From Sarcocystis neurona (Eukaryota > Apicomplexa > Conoidasida > Eucoccidiorida > Sarcocystidae): a stretch of 64,000 nt of DNA. Under the pieces are notes generated by a model that was not told where the DNA came from, did not search any database, and saw nothing but the letters and a program-made list of their open reading frames with translations. The position numbers and the translations under genes are program-made. The stretch covers positions 513,011-577,010 of the forward strand of contig KL647327.1 in assembly GCA_000727475.1 (NCBI GenBank), given 5' to 3'. This document shows, piece by piece, positions 49,785-61,600 of this stretch (position 1 is the stretch's first letter; every line of letters begins with the position of its first letter).

Positions 49785-50454
49785 ATGTACACCACTATAC
49801 ACATATATATATATATATATGAGACAAATGTCAAGATGCCCTAGAATTGAGTAAAATGTACGTATATATATATATGTAATGTGTGTTGCACGTGAATATA
49901 TATATATATATATATGTATATGTACATTCTAAATATATGTCCATCGCATTTCTGTTGCACTATAATATATATATATATATGTATATATGTATATATATAC
50001 ACATATGTATTCATTTATATATATACATGTATAGTATAAATGTTGCAGTTGTACGTTATTACATACATACATGTATCTATGTATATATGTATATATATGT
50101 GTGTATATATAGTATGTTGCAAATATATATATGTGTAGACGTATATGCTGTGTGTATTGTGTGGATTTGTGTGCGTGGAGGTACCGGAGAGAAGTAGCGG
50201 GTGGGAGTTGTAGCAGCGAGAGGAATCCCTAGAGGCGGTCAGCAGCAGCGGGAGGGTGTTCGTGTCTTGGCAAAACGTGTGCGACAAACAGCAGGAGAAG
50301 CAGCAGAGTAGAAGTGAAGGAGACTCGGGCAAATAATTCAACGAAGAAATACAAAAAAGAGCGGGCGGGAGGACAGGAAGCATCTCTGGTCAATTCCATC
50401 ACTTCTTCCCTCTTACAAATCCTTCGCTCCTACTATCACTTTCTCTGCGTGCTC

Positions 50455-51500
50455 CTCCTCCTATGACTTCTATTACTACTGCTTCTGTTACCACTATTAC
50501 TACTACTACTATTACTACTACTACTACGAGTATTTCTATTACTACGAGTATAACTACTACTACGAGTATTACTACTGCTACTACTACTACTGCTATCACG
50601 AGTATTACGGCTCCGACTACTACTACTACTGCTCGTAGTACTGCCACTACTACTACTACTGCTCGTAGTACTGCTAGTGCTACTACTACTACTACTGCTA
50701 GTGCTACTACTACTACTACTACTGCTATTGCTACTGCTACAACGACAATTACTACTATTGTTACTACTCCTGCTGTTACTAGTGCTACTCTCATTACTCC
50801 TAGGAGTACTACTATCAATATGACCACTCCTGTAGCTACTACCATTACTACTTCTGCTACTACGACTACTACTACCGCAATTACTGTTACTACTACCGCT
50901 ATTACTATTACTACTACTAGTACCACTACTGCTTTTCCAACTGCCACTACTACTACTACTACTACAGTAGAACTATCGCTGTTCTTGTTACTACTAGTAG
51001 TCCTACTATTATTTGTCTTTCTCCTGCTACTGCTACTCCTTGTACGAATACTGCTGCTAGCACTATCACTTCTACTGCCATTTGTAGTACTATTCGTGTG
51101 ACTACTCCTATATCCACCACTACTACTACTACTACCATAGCCACTACTATGAATACTACCGCTGTTACTATTCCTACCCGTAGTACTACTCCTGCTGGTG
51201 TTCCTACTGCCACTGCTATTGCTCGTACTCCTGGTGGCCCTACGACTATTACTAGTACTATCACTACTACTACTACTGCGGTAAGTAGGACTATTGTATC
51301 TGCCTTTACTGCTGCGACACAACGCCACGTATTCCTGCGGCCCTCACGAGTGCTACTTTGCTTCCCACTAGGGGCCCTTTTATTACTACAACTACCCGTA
51401 TGACTCGTATTCCTCTTCTACCACTATGACTCTTATCATTGCTAGTACTCGTCGTACTATATCGACTACTCCTACTACTAGTACTAATACTGCAACAGCA
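50455..51500. repeat. Degenerate ACT trinucleotide block (plus strand)
   Basis: About 1.05 kb dominated by ACT, GCT and ATT triplets (ACTACTACTACTACGAGTATT). It gives a Thr-rich open frame of 212 codons on plus and a Val-rich or Ser-rich one on minus; none looks like a gene. In sequence type it is the inverted counterpart of the 45.1-46.2 kb block. Confidence 0.85.
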
Positions 51501-52099
51501 GTAACAACCAATGAAGCCAGTTGCGGTCCTCACAGGACCTTATACGTCGAGGTACAGACACTTTGAGAGAAGACAACCGTTGCAGTGGGAGACAAAGCGT
51601 GTCGCCTCTCTGCCTCTGCATTTGTTGTCAATTTAATCTGCCGACACTTCGGTGGAAAAACTTGTCCGTCACGCCATCCTGCATTTGTCTACACACAGAG
51701 AGAGAGAGGGAGAAACCAGAGGCACAGACTGTCTCTTTTGTTCCACGCGCGATTCTCCGTCCTTCTCTTGTGAGCAAGTGTGTGTAGTGGACACATACAC
51801 CGGTGTGTCTATTTTATGAATGCACATGCGCGTCCGTCGGGATATCAGTGTGTGTATATCTGTCTCCGTATGCTTACGTGTCTATAGATTTATCAATATC
51901 TGTGTCTATTTGTCTCTCTGTCTCTGTATATATCTAAATCTACGTACGTGCACGTATGTGCGTCTGTGGGTTGGCGGGTAGCAATGGACAATGTGGATGC
52001 GGCGTGACGTCCGGCGGGTGTATGTCTTTTTTTGAAAGAGAGAGAGAGGAAGAGAATGTTGGGGCGCATCCCTGTGTAGGGCACAACTAGGGGCGACTT

Positions 52100-52970
52100 C
52101 TTCTTCCGCGCTGCTGTGCTGCTGGTGCTGCCGTGCTGCTGGAGCTGCTGTGCTGCTGGTGCTGCTGTGCTGCTGGTGCTGCTGTGCTGCTGTGCTGCTG
52201 GTGCTGCTGCTGGTCGTGGATGCGTATGACTGCTGCTATTGTCGCGTTGACTGTGCTTGAGAAAACGCCTCGCAGTTGCCGGTGTGGCGCTTACCGTTGC
52301 TGCGGGCGCTGCTGTATGATTGCCAGTGCTTCTCTTTTGTATGACGTCTGCTGCTATGGAAGTGCGGAAGCGGTTGATACTCCTGCTGATGCCGGAACGG
52401 GTTGGTGTTTCGGCTGCGACCGGCTGCCGCAGCTGGTGCTGCTGCCGCTGCTGCCGCTGCCGCTATTGCTGCTGCTGTTGCTGCCGGTGTTGTCGGCGTT
52501 GCTGCGGCTATTGCTGTTCGAAAACTGCTGCTCCTGCACCGGCGCCTGCAGCTGCGGCTCCTCTGTTGTTGCTGCCACTGCTTCTGTTCCTGCTGGGATT
52601 GTCGCTGTTGCCGCTGCTGCTGCTGTATTGCTGGTGCGACGTCGACGGCGGCGCTGCTGCTGTCGCTCGTGCCGCCCAAAAGCTGCTGCTGCTGGCAGCC
52701 CTCTGCTGCGACGGCTCCCACTGCTCCTCCCGGTACTGTGCTGCAGCTGCGTCAGCGGGTTCTGGTCCAGCATTGGCGGCTGCTGCTTCTCTTGCTGCTG
52801 CGTCTGTGGGTCTTTTCTAGCATCCACGGCTGTTGCTTCTCTTGCCGCTGCGTCTACGGTGCTTGTCTAGCGTCAACGGTCACTGTTTCTCTTGCTGCTG
52901 CTTCTGCGATTGCTTGTGTAGCCCGGGCGGCTGTTGTTTTTCTTGTTGCTGGTTCTGCTGTTGCCTCTGC
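52100..52970. repeat. CTG-rich region with a ~51-bp tandem repeat
   Basis: Starts with CTG-GTG runs (52107-52215) and stays CTG-rich to the acceptor at 52975. Between about 52768 and 52970 four diverged units of 50-53 bp repeat the core GGCTGTTGCTTCTCTTGCTG. On the plus strand this looks like intron leading to the exon at 52976. The minus strand reads as Gln/Ser-rich frames (52827-52354 and 52721-52236), which is the alternative interpretation. Confidence 0.6.
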
Positions 52971-52975
52971 TGCAG

Positions 52976-55900
52976 CGCCAGTAGGCGGGACTCCTCTCGG
53001 AGGGCTGCTGAGTCAGATGCGGCACTATGTGCAGTACGACGAACTGGGTGGTGATGAAGCGTCTGATAGTAGCGGGTGATGTAGCGGTTCTCGTCCATAC
53101 GAAGAAATACAAAATTTGTACAAATCTTGTAGTAAGACAACGAGAGTGTCTGCAGCTCACAAACAGGTAGACGGTGATGCGTCGAATACGGAGGACTTCC
53201 GGCAACCTTCCCCGCTTCCACAAAAGCTGCGCGTGCTTGCTAGGAGAGAAATTGAAGCCATAGCAACTGCAGGAGTTGCTGTTGCTCCTGGACCAGTATT
53301 CCCGCCCGTGTGCGTCAACAGCAGCTGCAGCTTCTTTCCGCAGGTGCACTAGCCTACGCAAACACGCGTAAAATGTCCATATCCATATATATTTTGTCTA
53401 TACACACATATGTTTATATATATATATATGTAGGGACTGTATCCCTGGTGAGAGCGCTCATAGAGGACTGTCTCTATCGATGTGCAGGAAAGGCGTCTTC
53501 CCTAAACGTATATACGTACATATATATGCATGCTTGAATATATATATATATATACGTACATTCATGAATATACGTCGAACGGCTATCTATACCGATGGGC
53601 CATGACGCGTTCTGCCTGCATATGCGGGGGCACACACATGCATTATATATATATATATATGTACCAGAAGTACATATACGTACGTATGTATGTACCTGTT
53701 GGATATGTTGGTTCTTCGAAAGGCATTTGAGCGTATGCGTCAGAGCGCAGCAGGTGTTCTACCATGAATACAACTTCCGCACTCACACGCTTTTTCCTAT
53801 CTCTTCTCTTGGGGTGCTTGTCTATTCGAAAATCTATATATTTGTGTGTTCATAGATGTGTATATACTGAGCGTGTCATCCGTGCTTGAGAGTACTTAGA
53901 AGTATAGACGTGTCAATTTTGCAGAATTAGTTCATCTGTAAAGTTGTCAAGTGCATGCCAGACAGCATCATTCTGGTCATACGAACTGGAGAACTCACAC
54001 GTAAATACAAATATACACATAGGAGTACACAGCAAACGCGGTATGTACGTCAATAATAATATTCATACTGAGGACTGCATATGTGTATGCGTCCCTTATT
54101 AAATACCCTTGCTTGTATAATACCGAATATATATATATATATGTAAATACTCTCATATATATATATATAGTATACGTATACATTCCCGAGGGGATTTGTA
54201 ATCCCGGTGTGTATGGGCACACAAGTATGTAGGTGTGAAGGGCGGTGTTATTTAATAAATTACAAGTCAGTCTGTCGGCTTACCTCCTTCCTCCTATGTA
54301 TGTACGTTTGTAAAGTGTCTCTGCAATAGTTGCGTCCACATATCAAATAAACGCACTTGCATTTTCTCCGCGTCGAAGCGCGTATATACATGTATGCGCT
54401 TCGGCTTGTATTGAGGCCGATATACATGTGTTCACGTAGTGTTGGGTCTCTGTCACCCTCTCTCTCTCTCTCTCCATATATGTACATATGTGTGTATGTG
54501 TTTCACCAGAATATCGAACGGCCGGCAGCAACCGGCTAAGCGTATGTAACTCTGTAGCTACTTCGTGCGTGACTCCCTGGTGGTGCTCCAAGAGTTGAGG
54601 AGGACTGCGCTGCAGCAAGCTGCCATGTATAGATGTCACGCAGAGCGTCTCTATTTCTGGGTGAGCCAAAAGAAAAGTAGCTTCCCAATTTATCACGGAT
54701 GCAAACGCGCCTGTGCCTCTGTAGTGCTCTTCTCCCTTCTTCCGGTCGTTGTTGCCCACCTAGCTAGGGACGGTGCACGCCCGGCTGCGTGCGGTCGGCG
54801 CGGGTCACACACTAGAGCCTGCTACGTGAAGGTTCGGAAGGTTCTTTTCCGCCTTCACACTAACACGACACGACAATTTGACGCCAGCCCACACAACCGT
54901 CTCACCTGGCTGGGTCGCGCTGCTAAAGAGAAATTCACTTTCAGCGCACAGAAATCGTCTCTGCTCTTTATGCACGCGGCGTGCAAGTCGCGGTGCGCAC
55001 GCCTGCGCTCCTGTGCAAGCCCGCAGTGGCAGTATCACGCCTTCGTGGTTCTCCCAGTACAACCCCAAGATGCTGCGTCCCGCATATGGGACAGAGCCTC
55101 CTTTTTGTAGCTGCAGAATGTAAGTACCACTTCTCGTTCTGTGATATAACATCACGCAGGCATGCTGCTGTTGCGCAGCTGCTTCCGTGCAGCAGCTGCG
55201 TGCGCGCGCAAGTCATTGGCAGGCCCGCACAGGCGCAGCCTCTGGACCTGCCTGTGTAGGTACGACGTCCGTGTAATTATCACCGACAACGGCAAATGTC
55301 CGTGCTGCTGCATCTTTTCTGGTGCTGCGCTGGTGAAGCGCTGGACCTGACCTGCAAGCCTTTTCTGTCTGCAGAGGGCAGCGGCTCTGCGTATTCACTG
55401 CCGTAGCGCTCTGCATGCATGTGCACTAGCACGCACAAAGTCGCGACGGCGCGAGAGGATGCGGCTTGCAGCATGCCACTGCGCATCTAGCCAGTTCGAC
55501 CGGGGCCGTCGTGCCTTCCTACAAAAAAGCGGTGCTACATCAGCGCAGAGGAAGCAATCAAATGCTTCAGACGTTTGACACTGTGTTCAGCCAACAGCTA
55601 CACCATGCAGAGGTACGGGCCTGACAGGTTTGTATTTCCTCCCCTCTCAGACAAAGGAGACTCTGCTGACCGTAGCAGAAAGATTCGCTTAAAACACTGA
55701 CATGGCGTGGGTCCAGGGGCGCTACGCGCGAGCGGGACGTTGATCGCACGCTCCTAACGTCTATGTGTGACCGCAGGCTGCTCACTCGTATACATCGCGG
55801 GGATACTCGGAGCATTCGTGAGCAGAGAAGTCCGCCACTATCAACGTTTTTGCATGCGAAGTTGGGGCGGGGGTGGTGGGTCAGCGATATCTGACCAGCC

Positions 55901-58248
55901 TGCAGGCAAGGCTAAGTTAGCCTCCGCCAGCGTGAAAAGCACTTCCTTGTTGCAGCCATGCATGCACAGGGGGTTACCGGCAACGCCTGGCGAGAAAATC
56001 CTCAATATTCTTTGTCACTTGGTACGCTCTACAGGGGGTGAGCGAGCATTTTCTGCTCTTTTACTTCCGCTCACGCATTGCCTCCGGCGGTATACGCGGC
56101 ATTTAGGTGCCTCGCAGAAATCTAATGTGCAGAGGGATAAGAGCGAAACGAAGTAACGCGTCTTGGACACAGGAGGTTCCCGGTGCCATTCATACAAAAC
56201 CAGGATTCCGTTCCTTTACTACAAATACAGGTATATTCAGAATAATGTATCTACCACCACAGCAATACACGCATGTATGCTCAATCAGCCATATTTGTAT
56301 ATATAGACGTGTAGTCCAGCTGAGCTTTCCGCACGCGGTTTCGGCATTGGTCGCGTGATGCAGAACTTGCAACCGTGTCCGCTGTCTGTCCACACGCGGA
56401 TAGCGTGGGAAAGTATGAAATGCAGCGGGGAGGCGGAAGCTGCAGCGCGTGCGGTGCACCGAGACAGTAAATCTCCTGCAAGTGACGGAAGGTGAGATAG
56501 CTTTCTTAGACTCTTTTGCTACCTGCTTTTGGCGTCGGCCGTGACTATACGCATGCGCGCCCAACGGTACACACACAGGTAAAAGCGCATGCAAATGGTA
56601 ACGGGGACCGCATTCCCCGTGTACGCCTGTACCTATATACGCACTTTTTCATAAACGCAAAAGAATGCTATATCTGTGTGCAAGTTTGTAGAATAATCGA
56701 ATACACACGTATGTATGTACGTGCGACTCTCTCTGTATACAGCGAGGAAATCTGTACGTACGCGTGTCTCTTGCCATGCGTACAGCGTCGTCACCCAGGT
56801 ACGTGTGCCTGTAGCCTTTGCGTATCTTGCGAAGGTGTAGCGCCTTACTGCTGTCTGACCGCCACAGTGGCACCCTCCTGCATGCGTGCCGCGCACTGGG
56901 TACGCAACCACGTACGTGTGACGCAGGCAGAACGAAGAGGCCAACGACGTGAAGAGCCGTAGCGCGTGTGTCGGAGTGGCGTTCCGCGATAGCGAGAGCC
57001 TCGGCCGATACCGAAAAAATCCACCTGTTTATACAGAAAATTCCTTTACCCGCTGTGCTACTTCACGCGCCAAGAAAGGACGCGTCAGACGGGCGGGCCA
57101 ACCACGAGCAGCTGCCCAAGCACAGGGACGCTACGTGGACCACATGCAGACGGCACGTAGAGGACAAGAGAGCCGCACGTTGGAGGAAGTCCGCAACCAA
57201 GTATAGACTGGTCCTCGTATCGCGCGGTGACACACAGCAACGTACGGATTGTCAGTATGGGGGAGTGCCAAGGCTGTTGAGCCAACACACGTATATATAT
57301 CGCCGCTTGCAAAAGAGATAGAAATACATCCTCCAGAGCAACAGAGAAACAGCCTGTCCCAAGAAACGTTGCAGACAACGGCGTGTCAACATGTGCGCCG
57401 TGCGCGCGCCACTTTCCCCTGGCTCTCCCTCGCCTGTGCGGCAGTCCTCCCAAAAAGGCGCACTGTTGCTGAGTCGAAAGGCTTGCTAATGCTGTTGCCT
57501 GCGGCTGCATGTACGCCCGAGAAGCCTGTAGGAGCTGAAGATATCGGTGGAAGTCCCTGGTGCACCACTGCGCGCACATCCTATGTAGCAAGGATATACA
57601 CACGTATGTACTCACGCTTCCATATATGTACATATGTACTCACACTTATATATATACATATGTACTCACACTTCCACATATCTACATATGTACTCATACC
57701 TTCACACATACATGCATACATACAATAGACGCATACCCACACACACAGTCATACTTCCATACTTGTATACATCCATACGGACACATATACTTATATACAG
57801 ATATACAAATATATATATATATATACATACATACCAGTGATATACACAATGTTAAGGAGATACCCAGTGTTTACACGCATATATAAACACATATACACAC
57901 ATGCACACACACATGCACACAGACATAAAGGGCAGAGAAATGCACGTAGACGCATGCAGAAAATTGAAAATATCCACACGCAGACAGAGGCATACGTAGA
58001 CAGACCCACCTACGCAGACACGTTCGCGGGGACCCTGCCGCAGGGAAGTCGCTGGCGTGTGCTGCGTCACCTTCCTTCGGCTGCAGCCGGCACCAATGCG
58101 CCTGGCGGGTGCTCACGTTTTCGCATGTGGCTGCAGCACGTGTCCTTACAGCAAGGAGCTGCGCACTCGTGTGGCGCTGCTGGCGATGCTCAACAAGGAT
58201 GTCCCAGCAATACTACCCCCTGCTGCGCGTTTCGACTCTGTAGACTGA
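52976..58248 (+). CDS. Candidate gene with Cys-containing C-terminus (unrecognised)
   Basis: Four exons can be supported. First, 52976-53068, behind a strong acceptor (GTTGCCTCTGCTGCAG), reads PVGGTPLGGLLSQMRHYVQY... Then 53156-53343 (LPQKLRVLARREIEAIATAG ... VCVNSSCSFFPQ, donor CAG|GTGCAC), joined in phase 1. Then 55179-55255 (LLPCSSCVRAQVIGRPAQAQ, donor GTAGGT), phase 0 in and phase 2 out. Last, 58087-58248 (APMRLAGAHVFACGCSTCPY ... PPAARFDSVD, TGA). The frame before the last exon needs a phase-0 donor, so an exon is missing or the 55-kb exon is wrong; skipping it joins 53343 to 58087 in phase 0. CSSC and CGCSTC pairs hint at metal binding, but no family was recognised. The 5' end is unknown. 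The gene converges on the OB-fold gene ending at 58603. It might also be the 3' part of the RING gene. Confidence 0.4.
53360..58080. other. Intron/spacer with TA and AC repeats
   Basis: Apart from the candidate exon at 55179-55255, this stretch shows no supported coding sequence. It includes TA runs at 53416, 53538, 53644, 54128 and 57810 and an ATATGTACTCACACTTCC-type repeat (57599-57700) followed by AC-rich DNA to 57930. Between 54.5 and 57.5 kb the composition is like the repeat-poor segments. Confidence 0.5.
57599..57700. repeat. ~31-bp tandem repeat with ATGTACTCACAC core
   Basis: Three to four imperfect copies of a unit like ATGTACTCACGCTTCCATATATGTACAT. The TACTCAC(G/A)CTT core occurs at about 57606, 57637 and 57663, and then decays into ACAC/ACAT DNA. 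Confidence 0.65.
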
Positions 58249-58602
58249 AAAAGAAAACCGTACTTGTTCCTTTCCGTGGAAACCACTACACCGCCGGCTC
58301 TGCATGCGCGCGCTCGCACGATGGCCTCGCGTATGTGTCCACTCTGGCTGCAGCAGCACTGCAGCTCTTGTCTGCTGCTGCGCCGCTGCAGGTTGCACGC
58401 GGCAGGGCTGCCCCCAGTCCACGACTCAGTCTCACACGGGCCACGTGCGCTGCTGCCTCCTCTCCATGGGCCTGCGCGCGTGTGTCTCCGTGTGCGCCTC
58501 AGCACTGCTGCTGCGTCACGGCATTGCTTCCCGCCGCGGCAGCAACTGCCCGCTTGTTTTCTTCCACAACCTGTGGAGCCCAGGGTGCTCGCGAGTTGGC
58601 CG

Positions 58603-61600
58603 CTAGTCTGCGTGGAAGCGCAGCAGCACGAACGGCGGAGGGGGAATATCGACGGCAAGGAGCGGATCGTACAAGTCTGCATGCACGTCGCCCGGTGTTG
58701 CAGCAGCAAGAGCTGCCGCAGCGATATACCGCTGCATTTGCTGCTGTTCGCATGCGCTTTCGAACGGCACGAAGTCTGCAGAGCGCCTGGACGTGGCAGC
58801 GAAGCCGAAGCCGCCGCGTCGCATCTGCTGCTGCTGCTGCTCCCCTGCTCCTCCTGCAGGGTCCCCAGGCTTCCCCTTTCCCCCAACAGCAGCATGCAAC
58901 ACAGACACGTCCACGCCCGTGTTGAACGGGAAGGAATGCCGGCCGATTACCTGCAGCGCAGGCTCAGACTCATTCTCTTCCACCCAACTGCTGCCAAAGC
59001 TGCTGCCTTCTCCTGCTGCTGCGCCTCCGTCGCCACTGCTGCTCGCCTCGGCGCGTCTCCCCCCACGTCGTTGCTGCTGCTGCTGCTCCCCGCCTCCCGC
59101 GGACCCTAGGGGCAGCGCCACCACCTGCAGGAGCCAAGCCGCACGCAGCCACCCGCATGACGAGCCCATGCATGCCGCATGCTCACGCAGAGATGTGGCC
59201 GGCAAACAGGTTCTACAGGAATCGGCAAAGAAATGACGCCACCTTTCCTACGAATGTGAATCTCTTTACATATATACGTACTGATTAACACACACGTATA
59301 TATATATATATATGTGGGGAAAGGTGAAGAAAACAACACTCGCATTACCGGGGCATGGAAGGGCTATCGTGCCTTACATCGCTGTTTACGGTCTACGCAA
59401 AGATGTGTCTCTCCACGCCGCAGAGGTCTACTCTTCTTAGAAGAAAAATAGGGGCAGCCACTTGTCCCGCGTGTGGCTCCTGAGGAGGTATATATATATA
59501 TATGCATGTACGCCAACACATACATATGGTCGTACCATGCAGTTGTACATGGGAGATATACCCACACCTGCTGCTATCTTCTATCTTCTTTCTTTCTCCT
59601 TCCCGTTGTGAGTCAATGTAGGTATACCGATGTGTATACATACATATGAGCCCTACGTATACATCTACGAAGGCAAGAAGCTTTTCCTTTGTTGAAAGAG
59701 AAGACCTCTGCTGCTGTGTGTGAGACAGAAATCCATTCTTCATGCAAGTGCATCTCTCGTGTAAATGCATGCGGTCGCCTCCCAGGCTACATTCCCCCCG
59801 TGCAACATCCTCTCTCCTGCAGCAGGTGGTTGGCATGCGCCTAGTTGACTACTCTTCTCCAAGTTGGCTGACGCTGCTCACCAGGGATCCGCTGCCGCTG
59901 AACGTCGTATATGCTCCTGTGATACGGACGACGTCTCCGGGTCTCAGCAGTGCCTTGGCTGCTGCTACAAGAGCCTCGTCTTCCTCGGTGCCTGCAACTG
60001 CCTGCTGCTGCTGCTGCTGGTGCTGCAGATGCAGCAGTGCCTCGTGCAGCCGGGCTGAGGCGGCCGCGAGCTGCTCCTCATGTCGCTCTCTCGCCCTCTC
60101 TTCCTCTGCAGCTGCTGTCCCGCTCTCTGCTCCTCCTCCGCGCGTCGCTGCTCCTGCTGCTCCCGCCGCTGCCGAAGAAGCAGAGGGTAGTCGCGTACCC
60201 GCCTGCGCTGCCAGGAGCCCCGTCTTCGTTCTCGCGAGCTGTCGCAGCAGCAGCGGCAGCGGCACCGCTAGCGTCGCTGCTGCGCATGCGTCCGCCACAA
60301 CGTAGTGCAGCACGTGCTGCTCAAAAGTCTTTAACGGAGCATCTGCTGCTGCCTGCAACACGACACACAGCAACGACAGGCCTCTTTGGTGAGGCCGCAC
60401 GCAGCGCAGCGGCAGTAGCACACGCCGCTCCCTTCGCCCCAGATATTGCTGCTGCGGCTGCCGCATCGGCTGCAGCACAGCAGGAAATGCTGTCTCTTCT
60501 TCTTCGGCCGCTTCCACAGCAGCAGGGCTCCTGCCACCGGGTCCTGCGACATATCCGGACTGATTTCTTCCCCCTGACACGGCTGCTGCTGTTGCTGCCG
60601 AGCTTTCTTTGACGTTGTCTGCTGTTGCGCCTGCTCGATACGTCCGTCCTCCTGCTCCTGCACCAGGTGCTTCTCCGCTGTATGCTGCTGTTCTGCCGTT
60701 GCCAACCGGAGTCATGGGGTCTGCCACAGGAGCAGCCGCTCTTCGTCTGTGGCTACTGCGTCTTCTTCGACTTCTGTCTGCTGCTGGTGCTGCGCCATCC
60801 CCGGCAAACGCAAGTGCTGCTGCAGAGACGGGGAAAAATTTAGGCGGAGTGTAACAGGGCGGAAAAGCAGGGTGATCCCCCACAATAGGCGAGACGAGAC
60901 TGTAGAGCTTCTCTTGCAGTAAAGCCGGTCGAACCACCGCAGGGTACGGCACTGCACTACGCACCCGGACGGCGCGTCCTGGTGTTGCGGTCCCTTTCCC
61001 CCACCAGCTTTCTCTGCTGCTCTTCCCCTCTGCATCCCCTGACTGCTGCTGCTGCTGCCACTCGTCCAGCTGCCCCGGCTTTGTAAGCTGCTGTTGCTCC
61101 TGGTGTGCCGGTCCCAGCAGCAGCTGCTGTGTTAACGACGCATGCACCGTCTCTTGAAGGTCGCCTGCGCCTCTACCTGCTTGGCCTGTCCCTGCTGCTG
61201 CCACGCCTCCTGCTGCTCTGTCCGCTGCAGCTGTGGAAGACTCTGCTGCGGCAGTATCACGAGGAGCAGCAGCAGGGGGAGCACCACGAACTTGTGGTGG
61301 GGTTAGGCGTCCGCGCTGCTGCATGCACGCGTCGCTGCCTGCAGAAATCTTCCCCCTGTAGTAGCCGCGCAGTAGCCGCTGCTGCGCCTCCTGCTGCTGC
61401 TGGGGTGCTGCTGCAGCACCTCGCCCTATCCAGCTGGCTACAGCTTCTCTCGGCATGGACGCACGAGTCGCCTGCAGGCCTCCTTCTGCCCCTCTCTTCT
61501 CTTCGCTTCGTCCTTTCTGCTGCCCACCAACTGCTGCTGCTGCTGTCGGTCCGCCTGCTGCTGCTGCTTCTTCAGAAGGCTCTCGCGGCAGAGGCTGCTG

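Larger units (their letters stand above)
36188..50130. repeat. Family of TA/TG microsatellites in introns
   Basis: Runs of eight or more TA units with TATG and GTGTATAC edges occur at about 36188-36210, 36275-36295, 38270-38285, 40755-40775, 43858-43881, 48425-48445, 48482-48501, 49642-49661, 49802-49821, 49897-49915 and 49963-50020. Similar ones lie outside this span at 33378-33402, 53416-53431, 53538-53553, 53644-53660, 54128-54142, 57810-57823 and 59297-59313. Inside the RING gene they fall in introns, apart from those at 49642-49661 and just past the called end, which put the 3' boundary of the last exon in doubt. Confidence 0.85.

Noticed and set aside
50463..51101. Thr-rich open frame on plus (and Val/Ser-rich frames on minus)
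   Set aside because: Same reason as above for the ACT block; composition is set entirely by the triplet repeat.
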